Shown here: positions 11,489 through 22,726 of the stretch, piece after piece | Position numbering within the stretch: the first letter of the stretch is position 1 | How the letters are laid out: each line of letters opens with the position of its first letter | Source of the DNA: Cyclaneusma minus | Taxonomy: Eukaryota > Ascomycota > Leotiomycetes > Marthamycetales > Marthamycetaceae | Assembly: GCA_037179335.1 (NCBI GenBank) | Contig: JAKZHN010000024.1 | Span: 124,001-188,000 of the forward strand | Reading direction: 5' to 3' | Length of the DNA stretch: 64,000 nt | The notes under the pieces: generated by a model | Seen by the model: only the letters and a program-made list of their open reading frames with translations | The model's database searches: none | Told to the model about the DNA's origin: nothing | Program-made: the position numbers and the translations under genes

Positions 11489-12598
11489 CTAGATGAGGAA
11501 AGCGACGAGACCAGCAGCGGCGAGGAAGGAAGCTCCGGTGGCTCTGGGGCCAGCGCCGGTGGAGGTGCCATCGACGGCGGAGGAGGCGGCGCTGAGGAGT
11601 GAGTTGACGCCCTTCGATGCTCCTGTAAGGACCGAGTTCACTGCGCTGGAGGCCTTGGTAGCTTCGCTGTTGACGGCGCTCGAGGCTCCGGTGAGGACGC
11701 TGTTTGCTCCCGACGAGGCAGCGCCTGCGGCACCTCCGAGTCCGAAGATGGTGGTACTGCCGATGGTACTGGTCTCGGTCTTGCCATCGCTGGTGATAGT
11801 AGTCAGGACAGCCTCGGTGGTGACGGCTGAAGAAGCTCCAGAATAGATGGTGGTGCTGCCGATGGTGGAAGTCAAAGTCGAGCCGTCGGTGGTGATGGTG
11901 GTGAGGACAGCCTCGGTCGTCAAGGCCGAGGAAGCAGCCGTCTCAGTTCCAGATCCTCCAGCTCCACCAATGCCAAAGATGGTGGTACTGCCGATGGTGG
12001 AAGTCAAAGTCGAGCCGTCGGTGGTGATGGTGGTGAGGACAGCCTCGGTCGTCAAGGCCGAGGAAGCAGCCGTCTCAGTTCCAGATCCTCCAGCTCCACC
12101 AATGCCAAAGATGGTGGTGCTGCCGATGGTGCTGGTCTCGGTCTTGTCATCGCTGGTGATGGTGGTCAGGACAGCCTCGGTGGTGACGGCAGAGGATGAC
12201 TCAGTGGCAGTGGTGGAGGTAGCCATCGTAGTCTCTGATCCAGTGGCACTGGAAGCGCCTCCCGTAGCAGAAACGCAGTACTCGGCTTGGTAGGCCATCA
12301 CAGAGGCGGCATCCTCGGGGCTGCAAGCTTCGAAGGCGCAGTCGTGCAGACCGAAGGAGAAGTCGGGCTTGGTGCAAAGGCAAGAAGCCTCAGCGCTGTC
12401 GCAGCCAAGCTCAGAAGCCTGACCCAGCATGTTGTTGACACACGTTTGCTGTTGTAGACATGTGAATTAGCTACTGGAGCAGACTGTCGAGAGCACAGGG
12501 CGAGTTGAAGCAGGGTTACTTACAGCACACGAGGAGAGCGTGGTCTGGGCGAGCGCGGCGGCGGCAAAGGCGCCGACGAGCATGGCGGAGGTCTTCAT
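11489..12598 (-). CDS. CFEM-domain GPI-anchored cell-wall protein
   Basis: This is a secreted cell-surface protein of 344 residues in two exons (12598-12524 and 12448-11489; intron 12449-12523 with GTAAGT and CAG). Residues 1-17 form a signal peptide (MKTSAMLVGAFAAAALA). The CFEM domain has all eight cysteines (C24, C28, C41, C48, C50, C62, C67, C83); CFEM proteins bind haem or act at the host surface in some fungi. A Ser/Thr/Gly-rich stalk follows, made of four repeats of about 45 residues containing TTEAVLTTIT and TSTIGSTTI. A hydrophobic tail (FLAAAGLVAFLI) is typical of GPI anchoring. Two of the repeats (11846-11977 and 11978-12109) differ at a single base. Regulation is not visible. Confidence 0.9.
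11747..12140. repeat. in-frame 132-bp tandem repeats inside the CFEM gene
   Basis: Repeat starts are at 11747, 11846, 11978 and 12110. Spacings are 99, 132 and 132 bp, all multiples of three. The two full 132-bp units are nearly identical, pointing to recent slippage or gene conversion. Confidence 0.85.
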
Positions 12599-15520
12599 TT
12601 TAACGAAGGGGGTAGTGGGTTGCAGTTAGGATCGATTGGTAGGTAGACGTGGGTCTTGTTTGCTTGGATGCCTAGGATTGCAGGGAAGAGATGTCGACAG
12701 AGGAAGGGTGGTCGCGGAGAAGGTTGTTGCAGCTTGGGGAACGAGAGTGTGTGTGGGAAGTGTTTGGTCCCGGGGCGAACCTGCCTTTTGAGCGCACAAC
12801 GACAGTGACTTTGAAGTGACGGAAAGTGGATTGGATCATGAAAGCACCAAACCGGGAAGAATAGAAGCAGCCATCATAATGAGCTATCACGCTTAGTGCC
12901 CTGAAAGCAGTGCTAGGCCCGATGCGTGCTAGCACACTCGCACCAGGAACTTGGAACAGGCGCAAACAAGCTTCACTTGACACGGCCGTCCACTGCTCAT
13001 CTCCCCCTAAGTTGCTCTTTGTCCAGCGCAGCCGAAAACGACCGTTGCGGAGTATCGAGATCCAAGCCATCAATGCCCCTAATTGGCGTCCAGCCGTGGC
13101 CTAGAAACACTCTCTACCATGGACCCAGCCACGCGGATTAACTTCACATCGTCGGATCCAAGGGCCTGGATGCAGTAGTCAACAGACCAATCGCTGAGCT
13201 TGCCTCGATTGCTGAGCCACAGGTGCAATCTATTTCCAAGCAGAACTCGACCATATCCCGCAGAGGACCGGTCAGCATAGCATCACCGACGCATCATGCA
13301 GCCATCCGGTCTTTGCCCGAGGAGCTGGCTGGCCATTGGAGATCCGCCAGTTTGACATCATGGAGGGGGCAGTCCTCTCTTTTGTCCTTGTTTTGCGACT
13401 TACAGCTCGTAATGTTTGCTGCCGTTGAACATAATGCCATCATCGTCATCATCGATGAACTCAGAATATGTGGGGCCAAAAGCCAATTCATCTTGCGCCA
13501 ACATTGAAGCTTTGACCTTGGGTTCAGACCGTACTGCCTTCGAATGCTCCCTCAACAACGATCAAGAAGTTTGCGAACTGCCTCTCGTCCTGAGCCGCGA
13601 GCAGGATATGTTGACCTCGCCGTCGCCACGTTGTCATGATACTCCACTCTCCCAAACATCGAAATCTTCAAAAACTTGCTTTTGCCGATCTTGGCCCCAG
13701 CCACGCAGGGACCACCCGAGATCGACAGGCAATCGGCATGCACTCCGCATTTTCATTCAATAATGAAGCCTCAAGCCTCAACTCACTCGTGGCAGCGGCA
13801 CCAGGAACCCCTCAATCTCCTCCCGCCCGTTTATTTCAAATCTTGGAAATTTGCTAGCAGAACATGGTGCAAGCCACAAGCCGACCCCTTTATTCTAAAC
13901 ATGTGCACCCTTAATTAGGCCAACGCTTAGTTGCTGGATCGCGGTCCTTGATTTTAGAGTACAGGAAGCATGTGAGAGGGTCCGTGCTGTCCGTTCCGAT
14001 CTTCATGTTCCTGAGACCCATCCGTCATTTGAGTCTCGGCACTCAATGCCCCGTCGACGGTTGAGGCCGTCCTAAAAAGTGCTGCCAAGCACGGACCACC
14101 AGACCTTCCAGCTATCTCGATGAGCCTCAGTCTTTTCTCCCTCAAAAGATTCTGCCCATTCTGACGCGATATTATTTCCTGGCTATGCTCCGAACCCGGG
14201 CTTGGGGTCCTCTTGTTTTGACTCTAGGCTCTTCTGCAACGCCTGCAGCTGCGCAACTGCGCTGAAGATTCTCCGTTGTCATGACTCGATTTTTGGCCTT
14301 GTAGCACCGCTCGAGGGCCTCAACGCTGCCAGACCTCCACCGTTTGCGCGCGCGCGCGCGCGAGAGAGACAGAGAGAGATCCAATCGCCTACACAAAAGC
14401 CAACGAGATCTCTTAAGTCTACACCATCGAGAACTCTGATTCTTCTTCAGGGCCCGGTGCTTGCCTATCTACTTTATGTCCTCAGTCATGATTGTACGGT
14501 CGATTAGCATCATACATGTAAGTCAACCGTCAATTGGCTCGAAGCCTAACACTGTTATGAATAGCTCACCGCTCTCAACTCCTCTACATGTACCAGAACC
14601 AGCCCACTGACCATATGGACAGCTCTGAAAACCATCTGAAAAAGGTCCATAGTGGTATTTACGCGGTACTAACCTCCTACTCTATGAGTGTCGCTACCAG
14701 TACCAAGTTCGGCACAGCCTTGGCAGCAGTGCCACCTCCAAAGCTACGAGTATCAGCATCTAGCAAAGTCATTCGCGCCAATCGCGTCGATCGAATGTGA
14801 CGGGTACACGGGCTCAGGCTTCTCGATACCCAAAAGCAGTCAGCCTCGGACTTTCCCTTTCTTTGCCCAGTGGTCACATGTTTCGTTCACTCGTGTGTGT
14901 GTGTGGCTGCTTTAAGCTTTTTCCTTGTTCTGTGCTGCTCAGCCAGCACTCGAAGCTTCGAAAACCATCCCATGCATTCCCTTTTCAGAACCCAGCCTGG
15001 ATGGAGTGGTCCGAGTGGTTGTGAGAAGCTACTCACGCTCCAATCCTCGTGGAAGTCTTCCGAAAGGTGTTCCCTTTGCAGCTCGTCCGATATAATATGG
15101 GGGCTATGCGAGATGAACGAAACACCAACCAGCGTCTTATCGCACACCGGCACTGCCCTGTATTCTACCTCTTTGCGATTTTAGGTTGCAGCCTTCCGCG
15201 CCCTGCTACTTTTGTGGGGTAGTGAGCTATCTAGACTCAAATTTCGTCCGTGAGTATATTGGCCATGGGTTTTGTGAGTTACTTAAGGAAGCACATTCCC
15301 TTTGGAGAAACCTCTTTTTCTTTCCCTATCGTCATTAGCCACATCTCCAACAGTTACATCTTTAGCAGCTATAACTCCATTATCCACTGTCGTTAACTCC
15401 CACAACTATCCTCGTCCCACGATTATCCCCCGTTATGTCATTTCCTCTCTACCCAGCTTCCTTACCGCTTAACAATAACGAGAAACAACTCTCAGTCATA
15501 CCATCCTCAGCTCCGCCATC
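12599..15520. other. long intergenic stretch, no gene supported
   Basis: About 2.9 kb separates the CFEM start from the KEP-like gene. All open frames are short and unlike known proteins. A (gc)n(ga)n simple repeat lies at 14346-14376. The C/T-rich stretch at 15300-15520 is the likely promoter and leader of the next gene. Confidence 0.45.
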
Positions 15521-16046
15521 ATGAAGTTCTCTTCGGCACTTCTCTTCGGCCTCTCCGCAGCCATGGCTGTCGAAGCTCAGATGAACGCAGAAGTGGGGGG
15601 GAGTTCGGATCATCGGAGGTCTTGAAGAGCGAAAGCTGCCGAGCCCGGAGCCCTCACCAAGGAATGGCAAGAGGGCAGACCAAACTCAAGCCAAGCGAGC
15701 GGATCCAACTCATGCCAAAATGGAGGCAGCGGACCCAACTCATGCGAAGAGGGAGGCAGCAGACCCAACTCATGCGAAGCGGGCGGATCCAACTCATGCC
15801 AAAAGAGAGGCAGCGGACCCAACTCATGTGAAGCGGGAAGCTCCCTCGACGGGCTCTATGACGACTGCTACGATATCTGCTACACGATCGAGCTCTTCTA
15901 CTGCTGGATCGGCGGCGTCGGCATCGACGAGCGTACCGTGTGTGACTGGTGCTGCTGTCAGTCGACAAGTCTGTGTCTATACCATTGGTGCCTTGGCTCT
16001 CTTTGCTGCGGTCTTGGTCTTGCAGGACTTGGGGCCTTGGACATGA
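15521..16046 (+). CDS. Kex2-processed repeat precursor (KEP-like), frameshifted at a G tract
   Basis: The ATG at 15521 opens a clear signal peptide (MKFSSALLFGLSAAMAVEAQ). That frame stops at 15623. From 15585 another frame is open to 16046 and carries six hexapeptide units, ADQTQA, ADPTHA (four times) and ADPTHV, separated by KR, KMEA or KREA. KR is the Kex2 cleavage site and EA is the usual Ste13-type spacer of secreted peptide precursors. A Ser/Thr-rich segment and a hydrophobic C-terminal tail follow. The two frames are out of step by one base at a run of seven G (15595-15601), so the gene is either frameshifted, misassembled there, or spliced in a way I cannot see. The mature peptides and their role are unknown. 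Confidence 0.6.
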
Positions 16047-17257
16047 TTTATGGAAATGGAAATAGGCGGGAGAGGACAGGTGTAGGAAACAATTGAGCTT
16101 GGAGTCGGAAAGCCCGTAATACTCTTCTTGTATACAATACCCCTAGTTGAAAAGGTTGATTTACTGTCTGTTGGCGGGCTATGATTTGATAATGTTATGT
16201 GAAATAGCATGAGCAGCATTTGCAGCACCAGTATTTAAAGAATCTTTGCTTCCCATCATGCGTCGAAGCCAGCAAGCACATCAACAGCGCTTTACAATAG
16301 AGCACCTTGTCTGTCCTATGTCGTGTCTTGGAGATAAAGCAAACTTCCACGCTCATCGATTGAAGCAGAGCGGTCCTTCCTTCTCTTGAACTCTTAGCCT
16401 GACTCCTAGGTAGGTACCTGTATCCAGTAAGGATGGCATCTTCAAGTGAAAATCTCTGAACGGTGATACCAACAAAAAGCCGTGTCCTCCTGAACGACAC
16501 CATGACTTGCAGCTTGTGAGCTTCCTTGAAAGTAAAAAAGGGGCTCGGAGGCAGTGAATATAGAATACTTGTATTTGACAGATATCTAATAAATATTTAA
16601 TAGCTAATAGATATATACCTTGATAAATATACAGCAAATGTTCAAATTTGATGCAATACCATCTGCTCCACCAAGTAAACGTTCGTGTTGCAGGAGCTGC
16701 ACCAGACCTTGTTCTAACCTTTGTACGCTAAAGCCTTTGAAGCTTCTTAGGTCTCTTTGAAAGTGAAGCTCTTGAAGGTTAAGCTTTTGAAAGCTAAGCC
16801 CCTTGTAGTTTAGACCATCATTCTTAGCTCGAAAGAACTAGCCACCCTGCTCATTAATTGGGCAGCTAGCTCCAGTCTAGAATTGATACTGCTCCCTCAC
16901 CATGCCCTCTGACCTCTTCAATAGTAAACAACGCCGTGGGAGCGGAACACAGCAGTAGCTAGGTGCCTGGTAAATGAATTGTTGTCCGTATACAAACGGG
17001 CAATGTGCGGATCTCGTGCTGCAGCCTACCGCCAGCCTACTGCATTGATAACAAACGGACGCCCATCAAGGCCCTGCTTGTTCTCTATTCGTCGTTTTGA
17101 TGCTGTGTTGATGGACCTGCTGTATTTATCCAGCTGGACCCAGGTCTCCACCACAGCCCATTCCAACCGCGACATACCCATCAAAACTCGAGTCTCGACT
17201 CACTCTCCTTTCCCAGCAGTTCTTGCGACCCTCACCTTATGCCCCATACCTGGAACC
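16047..17257. other. intergenic with imperfect short repeats
   Basis: No gene is supported. Positions 16725-16815 contain degenerate copies of an 18-20 bp word of the type gaagctcttgaaggttaa. Positions 16560-16640 are AT-rich. The end of the stretch is the leader of the SET gene. Confidence 0.4.
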
Positions 17258-19600
17258 ATGGATTACGAGGATGTCCCGAACATGCCCCGGTATCAAGCTC
17301 TAATTAATGGGGTGCAAAGAATTCTCATAGACTCGGAATCAGAAGCTCGCAGGAAGCAGCTCACAGAGCAAAGAAAGTCCCGAGATGAGCTCATTCGACA
17401 GCATGAGTCCCGACGTACGGACACGTCTAACAGGCTCTTGAGGCAGATTACGTTCTTGCCTACGAAATATCGCCCATGTACCTGTCCTCTGAGTGGCCTG
17501 AGACAAATCATGATCAAACATCTCGTCGCCGAGCTTCATCACTATGGCTACATTCTATTGAGAACAATCGCTCTGGCAGATAGAGATTCGGGCATCACCA
17601 CTGTTGCTGAAGATGAGAACGGCGATGCAGTTGTCCTGAGGCTCCAACATCAAGAGACGGAGAAGGAGCGCCCGGCGAGGGAAATACTGGAGAAGGGGAC
17701 GATATTGATTGTGAAGGAGCCGTACTTGAGTGTGATACCCAACGGAGAATGCGGGATCCGCGTGGATCATCTTTCTGACGTCGTTTTTCTATCAATCTAC
17801 GATCATCGAGTCCCAAGATGCTGGAGCCCATCTCCCAGAGAGGGAGTAACTGCCGCTATTGTCTGGAAGTCTCAGGGCAATGATTTCTTCAAAAAGTCAG
17901 AGTATCACAAAGCTATCGAGTGGTGGGTCACTAACAGTATCTGATTTCGCTTCCTTGGGCTTACTATCACGGCAGTTACACCAGGGGCCTCGATTGCTCT
18001 CCCACAGAAGACGAGCGTTTGACTCTCCGACTCAATCGTGCTCTTGCGTTTCTCAAGACTGGCAAATTTGAAGCAGCACTTGCGGACCTCGAACTCACGC
18101 CAACCGCTCCTGGCCTTGCTGAGAAGCACTTATTCCGAAAAGCCAAAGCTCTTCTCAATCTCCAAAGATATCGAGAATGCTGCAATGTCCTCAAGGATCT
18201 TCGCTTGAGATGTCCAAACAATACCGAGGCAAGAGAGATGTTCGGCCAGGCTCTTGTCCGGCTTTCGGAGCAGGAGAGCGGCAAGTATCACTTCAAGGAA
18301 ATGCAGCGGGAAGCCACCGAATCTCAGCCACCGCTTCTGGATCATGCCTCATTCACGGGACCAGTGGCTATCAGAGCCTCTGGTTCTCGGGGACGTGGTA
18401 TCTTTACGACAAAAGCTGTCAGGGCCGGTGATCTTCTTTGGTGCGAGAAGGCATTCGTCTATACTTCCTGGTGGGGGGAACATACACAGAGCAATCGAGA
18501 AAGAGACATGACAGTACTCTTCGACGTTCAGACTGGTATGATGACCCTGGGAGGACAGGCAGATCTTATTGGAATGATTGCGCGCAAGGTGGACCAGAAT
18601 CCCTCCTTGGTGGCGACGATCACAGATCTGCACCACGGCTCTTACCAGCCTGCGAAAGTCACTGAGGTTGATGGAAAACCAGTGATCGACACGTAAGAGA
18701 CACTCTACCCTCGTGGTTCTTTGATACTCTACTCATAACCATTCTAGATTCTTGATTGAGCGTATAGTATCACTGGACGGCTATGGCAGTCCGCTTTCAA
18801 ACCGCCAGCTTCACCTCACTCAGACGAAATCTAGCAACCCTGAAGTGCTGCTGAGAAGGCCGCAGAGATTCCAGTATTGTGGTGTCTGGACTAAGGCCTC
18901 CTACATCAACCATTCCTGCTACAACAACTCTCACCGATCATTCATCGGCGATATGCTCATTGTTCGTGCCACTCGCGACATTCCAGCTAATGCAGAGATA
19001 ACTATCCAGTATTACAATCACACGACCGATCCAGAGGAGCGTCAACGCAATATGAAACAATGGGGCTTCAAGTGCGACTGTGCAATATGCCAGGAAGAAG
19101 ACACTTTGACGCCGAGCGCCATGGCAAAGAGGGCAAAGCTGGCTATGAAGGCCCAGAACTTATGCCTGCTCAGGGCCATTGACAAGGCCACTGCTGCAGC
19201 TGAGCCCGAGTCAACTATGGCACAGCTTGCCAAAACATACCATCGACCGGCGTCAGAAGTGCCTCAGTTGAGCCTATTTCTTCCCCTGGCAATCCTGGCA
19301 CAGGAACATGGTCTCAAAGGCAGACAACTTGAAGCGATTCAGACGTCGCTCGACGCCCTTGCCTCCTTGGGATTCATCATTGAGGGAGGAAATCTGCCCA
19401 GGAGTCATGGCACACATATCGTGATTCGACAGTGGGGATTGATGTCGGATGACGCGATAGCTATATGGAGGATCCTCTCTCGTGCCTACCAGGCTGTGGC
19501 ACCGGATCTAGTTCCTCAAGTAGAGGAGTATGGTAGGATTTCGTACAAGATGGTGATTGGAGAAGATGAGACTTGGGAAGAAACGAAACACAAATACTAG
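17258..19600 (+). CDS. TPR-SET domain protein (SMYD-like lysine methyltransferase)
   Basis: The predicted protein has 744 residues in three exons (17258-17922, 17976-18692, 18748-19600). After an N-terminal region with a charged helix come TPR-like repeats at about residues 205-340. Splicing of the first intron restores a canonical TPR word, AIECYTRGL. The SET domain follows: it opens with IRASGSRGRGIFTTKAVRAG at about 365-385, carries NHSC at 515-518 and ends with the post-SET cysteines C570, C572 and C575 (CDCAIC). Family members methylate lysine on histones or other proteins; substrates of this fungal branch are unknown. No MYND zinc finger is seen between the SET halves. The start at 17258 (ACCATGG) is preferred over an upstream in-frame ATG at 16979. 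Confidence 0.85.
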
Positions 19601-20142
19601 AAACTCGGTTTGCTGAGCTTCTCAGATTGCGTGCAGATGAGTATTCAGGTCTGGAAAGAGTCGGGAAAATCGGGAAAGTGTGAAGGTGCGGTGTCACCAG
19701 CACCTAGCTATTCTTAGAAGACTGACATATAAGCACCCAAAACCAGGATCGAAAGCAAAATCGTGTACTCCAGCTTGAAGTGTCAGAGCCGAACAACTCG
19801 AGACGATCCAGGCACAGCTATGCGACATTGAACTCTGACCGCACCCGTATTTAATATATAAAATACAAGTCCTTTGGCAATTCAATGATTGCTGAGCTTC
19901 TATTTTTGGAGCTGGACCCAGCTGGACCCTTCAATTACATAAGCGGCAGGCTAGCGGATCCCCACCGTGAATTCGGCGATCAGCCTTATCGTCGGAACCC
20001 TGCAGCCGTCACCCGTGTAGCGATGTGTCGACTCCTTGAATGCCGCCCTTTCACCATCATTCCACTCTCCCTAAGCGTCAGAGAGCACTTCATCGGCGGA
20101 CCTACTCGTATATAACTTGGAAGCGGACTGTATTGCTTCGGA
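19601..20142. other. intergenic, no gene seen
   Basis: This holds the 3' flank of the SET gene and the promoter of the EAF gene. A weak TATA-like word (gtatataact) lies about 35 bases before the EAF start. Confidence 0.4.
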
Positions 20143-21228
20143 ATGGCGGCAACCGCTACCCAGCCCGGAGACGCGGGCAAATATCCTATTATCTTGAGCG
20201 ACGCCCTGCTGGGACGAGGAAGCAAAGATGTCTATACCAGCATTCGCTGTCAGTAGCCTGAACGATCGAGGACTGTCCCGCACCAAAAGCACAACGCTGA
20301 CTCCAAGAGCACAGATAACCACAAGCCCAATCCTTCCCCTGGCGCAAACGAGTCTCTTCTCACACCGGCATCCACATCCGACGACTCCCGATACCAGCTG
20401 AAATACAACAACAAAGACAAGGGAAAAGAGGAAGAGTTCACATACGAAGGCACCCGCCAACCCGGCGAAAACAAATATGTCCTCGTGTTTGACCCCGCCC
20501 GCGAAGCCTACATCCTCCACTCAGTCGACTCCTCCTTCGACATGAACATAACCTCGACCCCCTGGGAGCAAGACGCTTCCGCCCTCCGCAACATCTACCC
20601 ACAAATTGGGCCCATCACCCAGCCTTCCCAGCTCTCGCAGTCCTCACAGCCCTTTTCTTCGCAACCCACTTCCGAACCCTCACCGGTCAAGCCCAAACCA
20701 GCAGCAAAAGTCAAAACCGCACCGAAAGCTAAGCCCGCAAAACAAACCAAGGCAAGCACCAAAGCCTCCGCCGCAAAGGAGAAGCCCAAGCCCGCCTCCC
20801 CCAAACGCCGTGCCCCTGCAAAGACCAAAAAGCCAAAAGCGCCCGTCCGTCGCTCACCCACACCTTCCGAAGCCGACGACTCGGACTCTGACGATGGCCT
20901 TACGATCGAATATCCCGACGCCAAGCCGCCCGCCAGCACCAGCTATCGGCCGCGCTCGCCGGTCGTTCCAGCACATCGAGCTCCACATAGCGAGGACGAA
21001 ATGTCTGTCGATGGCGAGAGCGATGCTGACGGCGAGGAAGACGCTGAGCACGACCGGGACGTAGACATGCTCGAGTTGCCGGCGCCGGCGAATGGCGCGA
21101 GCGGAGGCTTCGAGGATGATTTGGATAATGATTTGGAGGCACAGCTGGAGGAGGCCTTTGATACTTATGCGGCGCCAGCGGTGCATGTGACGCGGGATGA
21201 CGAGAGTAGTGAGAGTGAGGAGGAGTAG
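20143..21228 (+). CDS. EAF-type RNA polymerase II transcription elongation factor
   Basis: The protein has 339 residues in two exons (20143-20248 and 20315-21228; intron with GTCAGT donor and CAG acceptor). The first 110 residues match the EAF N-terminal domain: YPIILSDALLG near residue 14, then a basic turn, YNHKPN, and an ENKYVLVFDPAREAYILH strand-rich stretch. EAF proteins partner ELL in stimulating RNA polymerase II elongation in the nucleus. The middle is a Lys/Pro/Ala-rich linker of repeated AKPKPA-like words, and the end is strongly acidic and Ser-rich (ESSESEEE). This basic-then-acidic layout is usual for fungal EAF proteins. Confidence 0.82.
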
Positions 21229-22726
21229 AGGATTTGTGGGATGCTGAGATAACATGTGTTCTTGCGAGCAGTTTCTGGTGTTTCTTCTTCCCTTTGGCAC
21301 ATGGGACGGATATATGGCGAAAATAGGTGGATTGTTTGCATTTGGGAGAAACAGAACCGATATATCGGCAAGGTACATGGCGTCTGATAAAGCCTTACGG
21401 ACATATTGGCGCAATGCGGGTGTTCCTAGGGGCATACCGAGACACTCGCCGCTGAAAAGCATTTTCCTTTTGTTTCCTGGCTGTTCTTATATACGAACAC
21501 GGGAATACGTCAAAAGCTTCCATCATGAGCGAGATTCTAGAAACTCAGACCTATCTGCGAAAGCTCGGAGCATACTGTGTAAATGAAGAGCTGTACCAAC
21601 TGCCCTGTCGACCTAACTCCCGGCCATGTGACAAACTTGTTAGTTTGAAGTTTCAAAATTTCTCGTCAACCGTGGTTCACTCTGTCGATTTCCAATTCCC
21701 CCAGCACCGCAGCCCGTTCCCGCCGGTTCACTGATCTGGTACCACGCATTCTCGACTTTCGAAAACTCGAAACACTTACACGCTCTCCGCCAACCAGAGG
21801 TTAGAACCCGGACGCCGCCCAAATGGCATTGGCGGCTCAGACCGTCGCTTATTACCTGTCACACTCCATGGGCCACTGCCGTTGCGTTTAGTCTATGGAC
21901 TTCGTTTCGACTCGGGGGGGGGGGGGGGTACGAGGACTTGCAGGCCATTCTTCCGGCCTTCGCCATGCTTTCGGCCTTCGCCTTCACGGTTCTCAATTTT
22001 CGCGTACCCAGGATCCTTTTCTATTTGGCAACATTAGGCAGAGTCAAGTTAGGGGCCGAAAGACATGCAGATTTGGGAGAATTTGGGTCTCACCTGGTGG
22101 CAGCAATGGTGCCGGCGAGGGGTGAGCGATAAGGGACGGCGGCGAGGGACGGCGGCGAATTCCCAATCACTTAGAACTTTCCCAATTGCTCAAAAGACAT
22201 TCAATTACTTAGAATATCCAGAATTACCTGTAATTATTAGGGATAAGGGATTAGGGGGCAGCATCCCGATTCAATCATGATTGGGCATAGCCTGTCTTGG
22301 ATTTCAGAACTCCAGTTGGGATTTAGCTAGCCCCCTTTCAAATGAAAGATCCGCGGTCTTGCATATAAACAATGGAGCTTACGGGTAAGCAAAATCGCCT
22401 TCTCAATCAGGTCCTCCGAGGCTTGGATGCTTGAATCAGTGAAGTCGGGAACCTAGGATAGAATCGTCAGCAAGCATGAACCATCTTGAGAAGTTGAGAA
22501 CCGACTCTGGAAACAACCAACTTGTAGCTTTAGCACAATACCTTCTTCGGACATCAGACAGACAAGCAAGCTCGGTAGGTTCAGTAAGTTCACTAATTAC
22601 CTAGCTTATGACATCTAGCTCATGTAATTATGGCCCATCAAACATATACCCATCTCCTTCCCTCCCGCTTTAACCAAGCCCCCCTTCTAAACTAGGCCCG
22701 CCTTTGTAAACACAAAGCCATCCCCT
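21229..22726. other. intergenic with G12 tract and 19-bp repeat relic
   Basis: No gene is supported. A run of twelve G begins at 21917. Positions 22155-22250 contain five or six degenerate copies of the 19-bp word (aattacttagaatatcc type) found in the MITE family, but I do not see the inverted ends. Confidence 0.45.

Noticed and set aside
11493..12293. Plus-strand frames opposite the CFEM gene
   Set aside because: Antisense shadows of the 132-bp repeats.
15626..16100. Cys-rich reading (GSNSC repeats, then a CCC-containing tail) in the same frame as the signal peptide
   Set aside because: It is separated from the signal peptide by a stop at 15623 with no good intron. The KR/KREA frame gives a more specific precursor pattern, a Ser/Thr segment and a hydrophobic tail. 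I keep it as the main alternative.
16979..17257. Upstream in-frame extension of the SET protein
   Set aside because: No conserved sequence, and the ATG at 17258 has a much better context and starts conserved-looking sequence.
21917..21928. G12 homopolymer as a functional signal
   Set aside because: A lone homopolymer in an intergenic region; most likely neutral or an assembly artefact.
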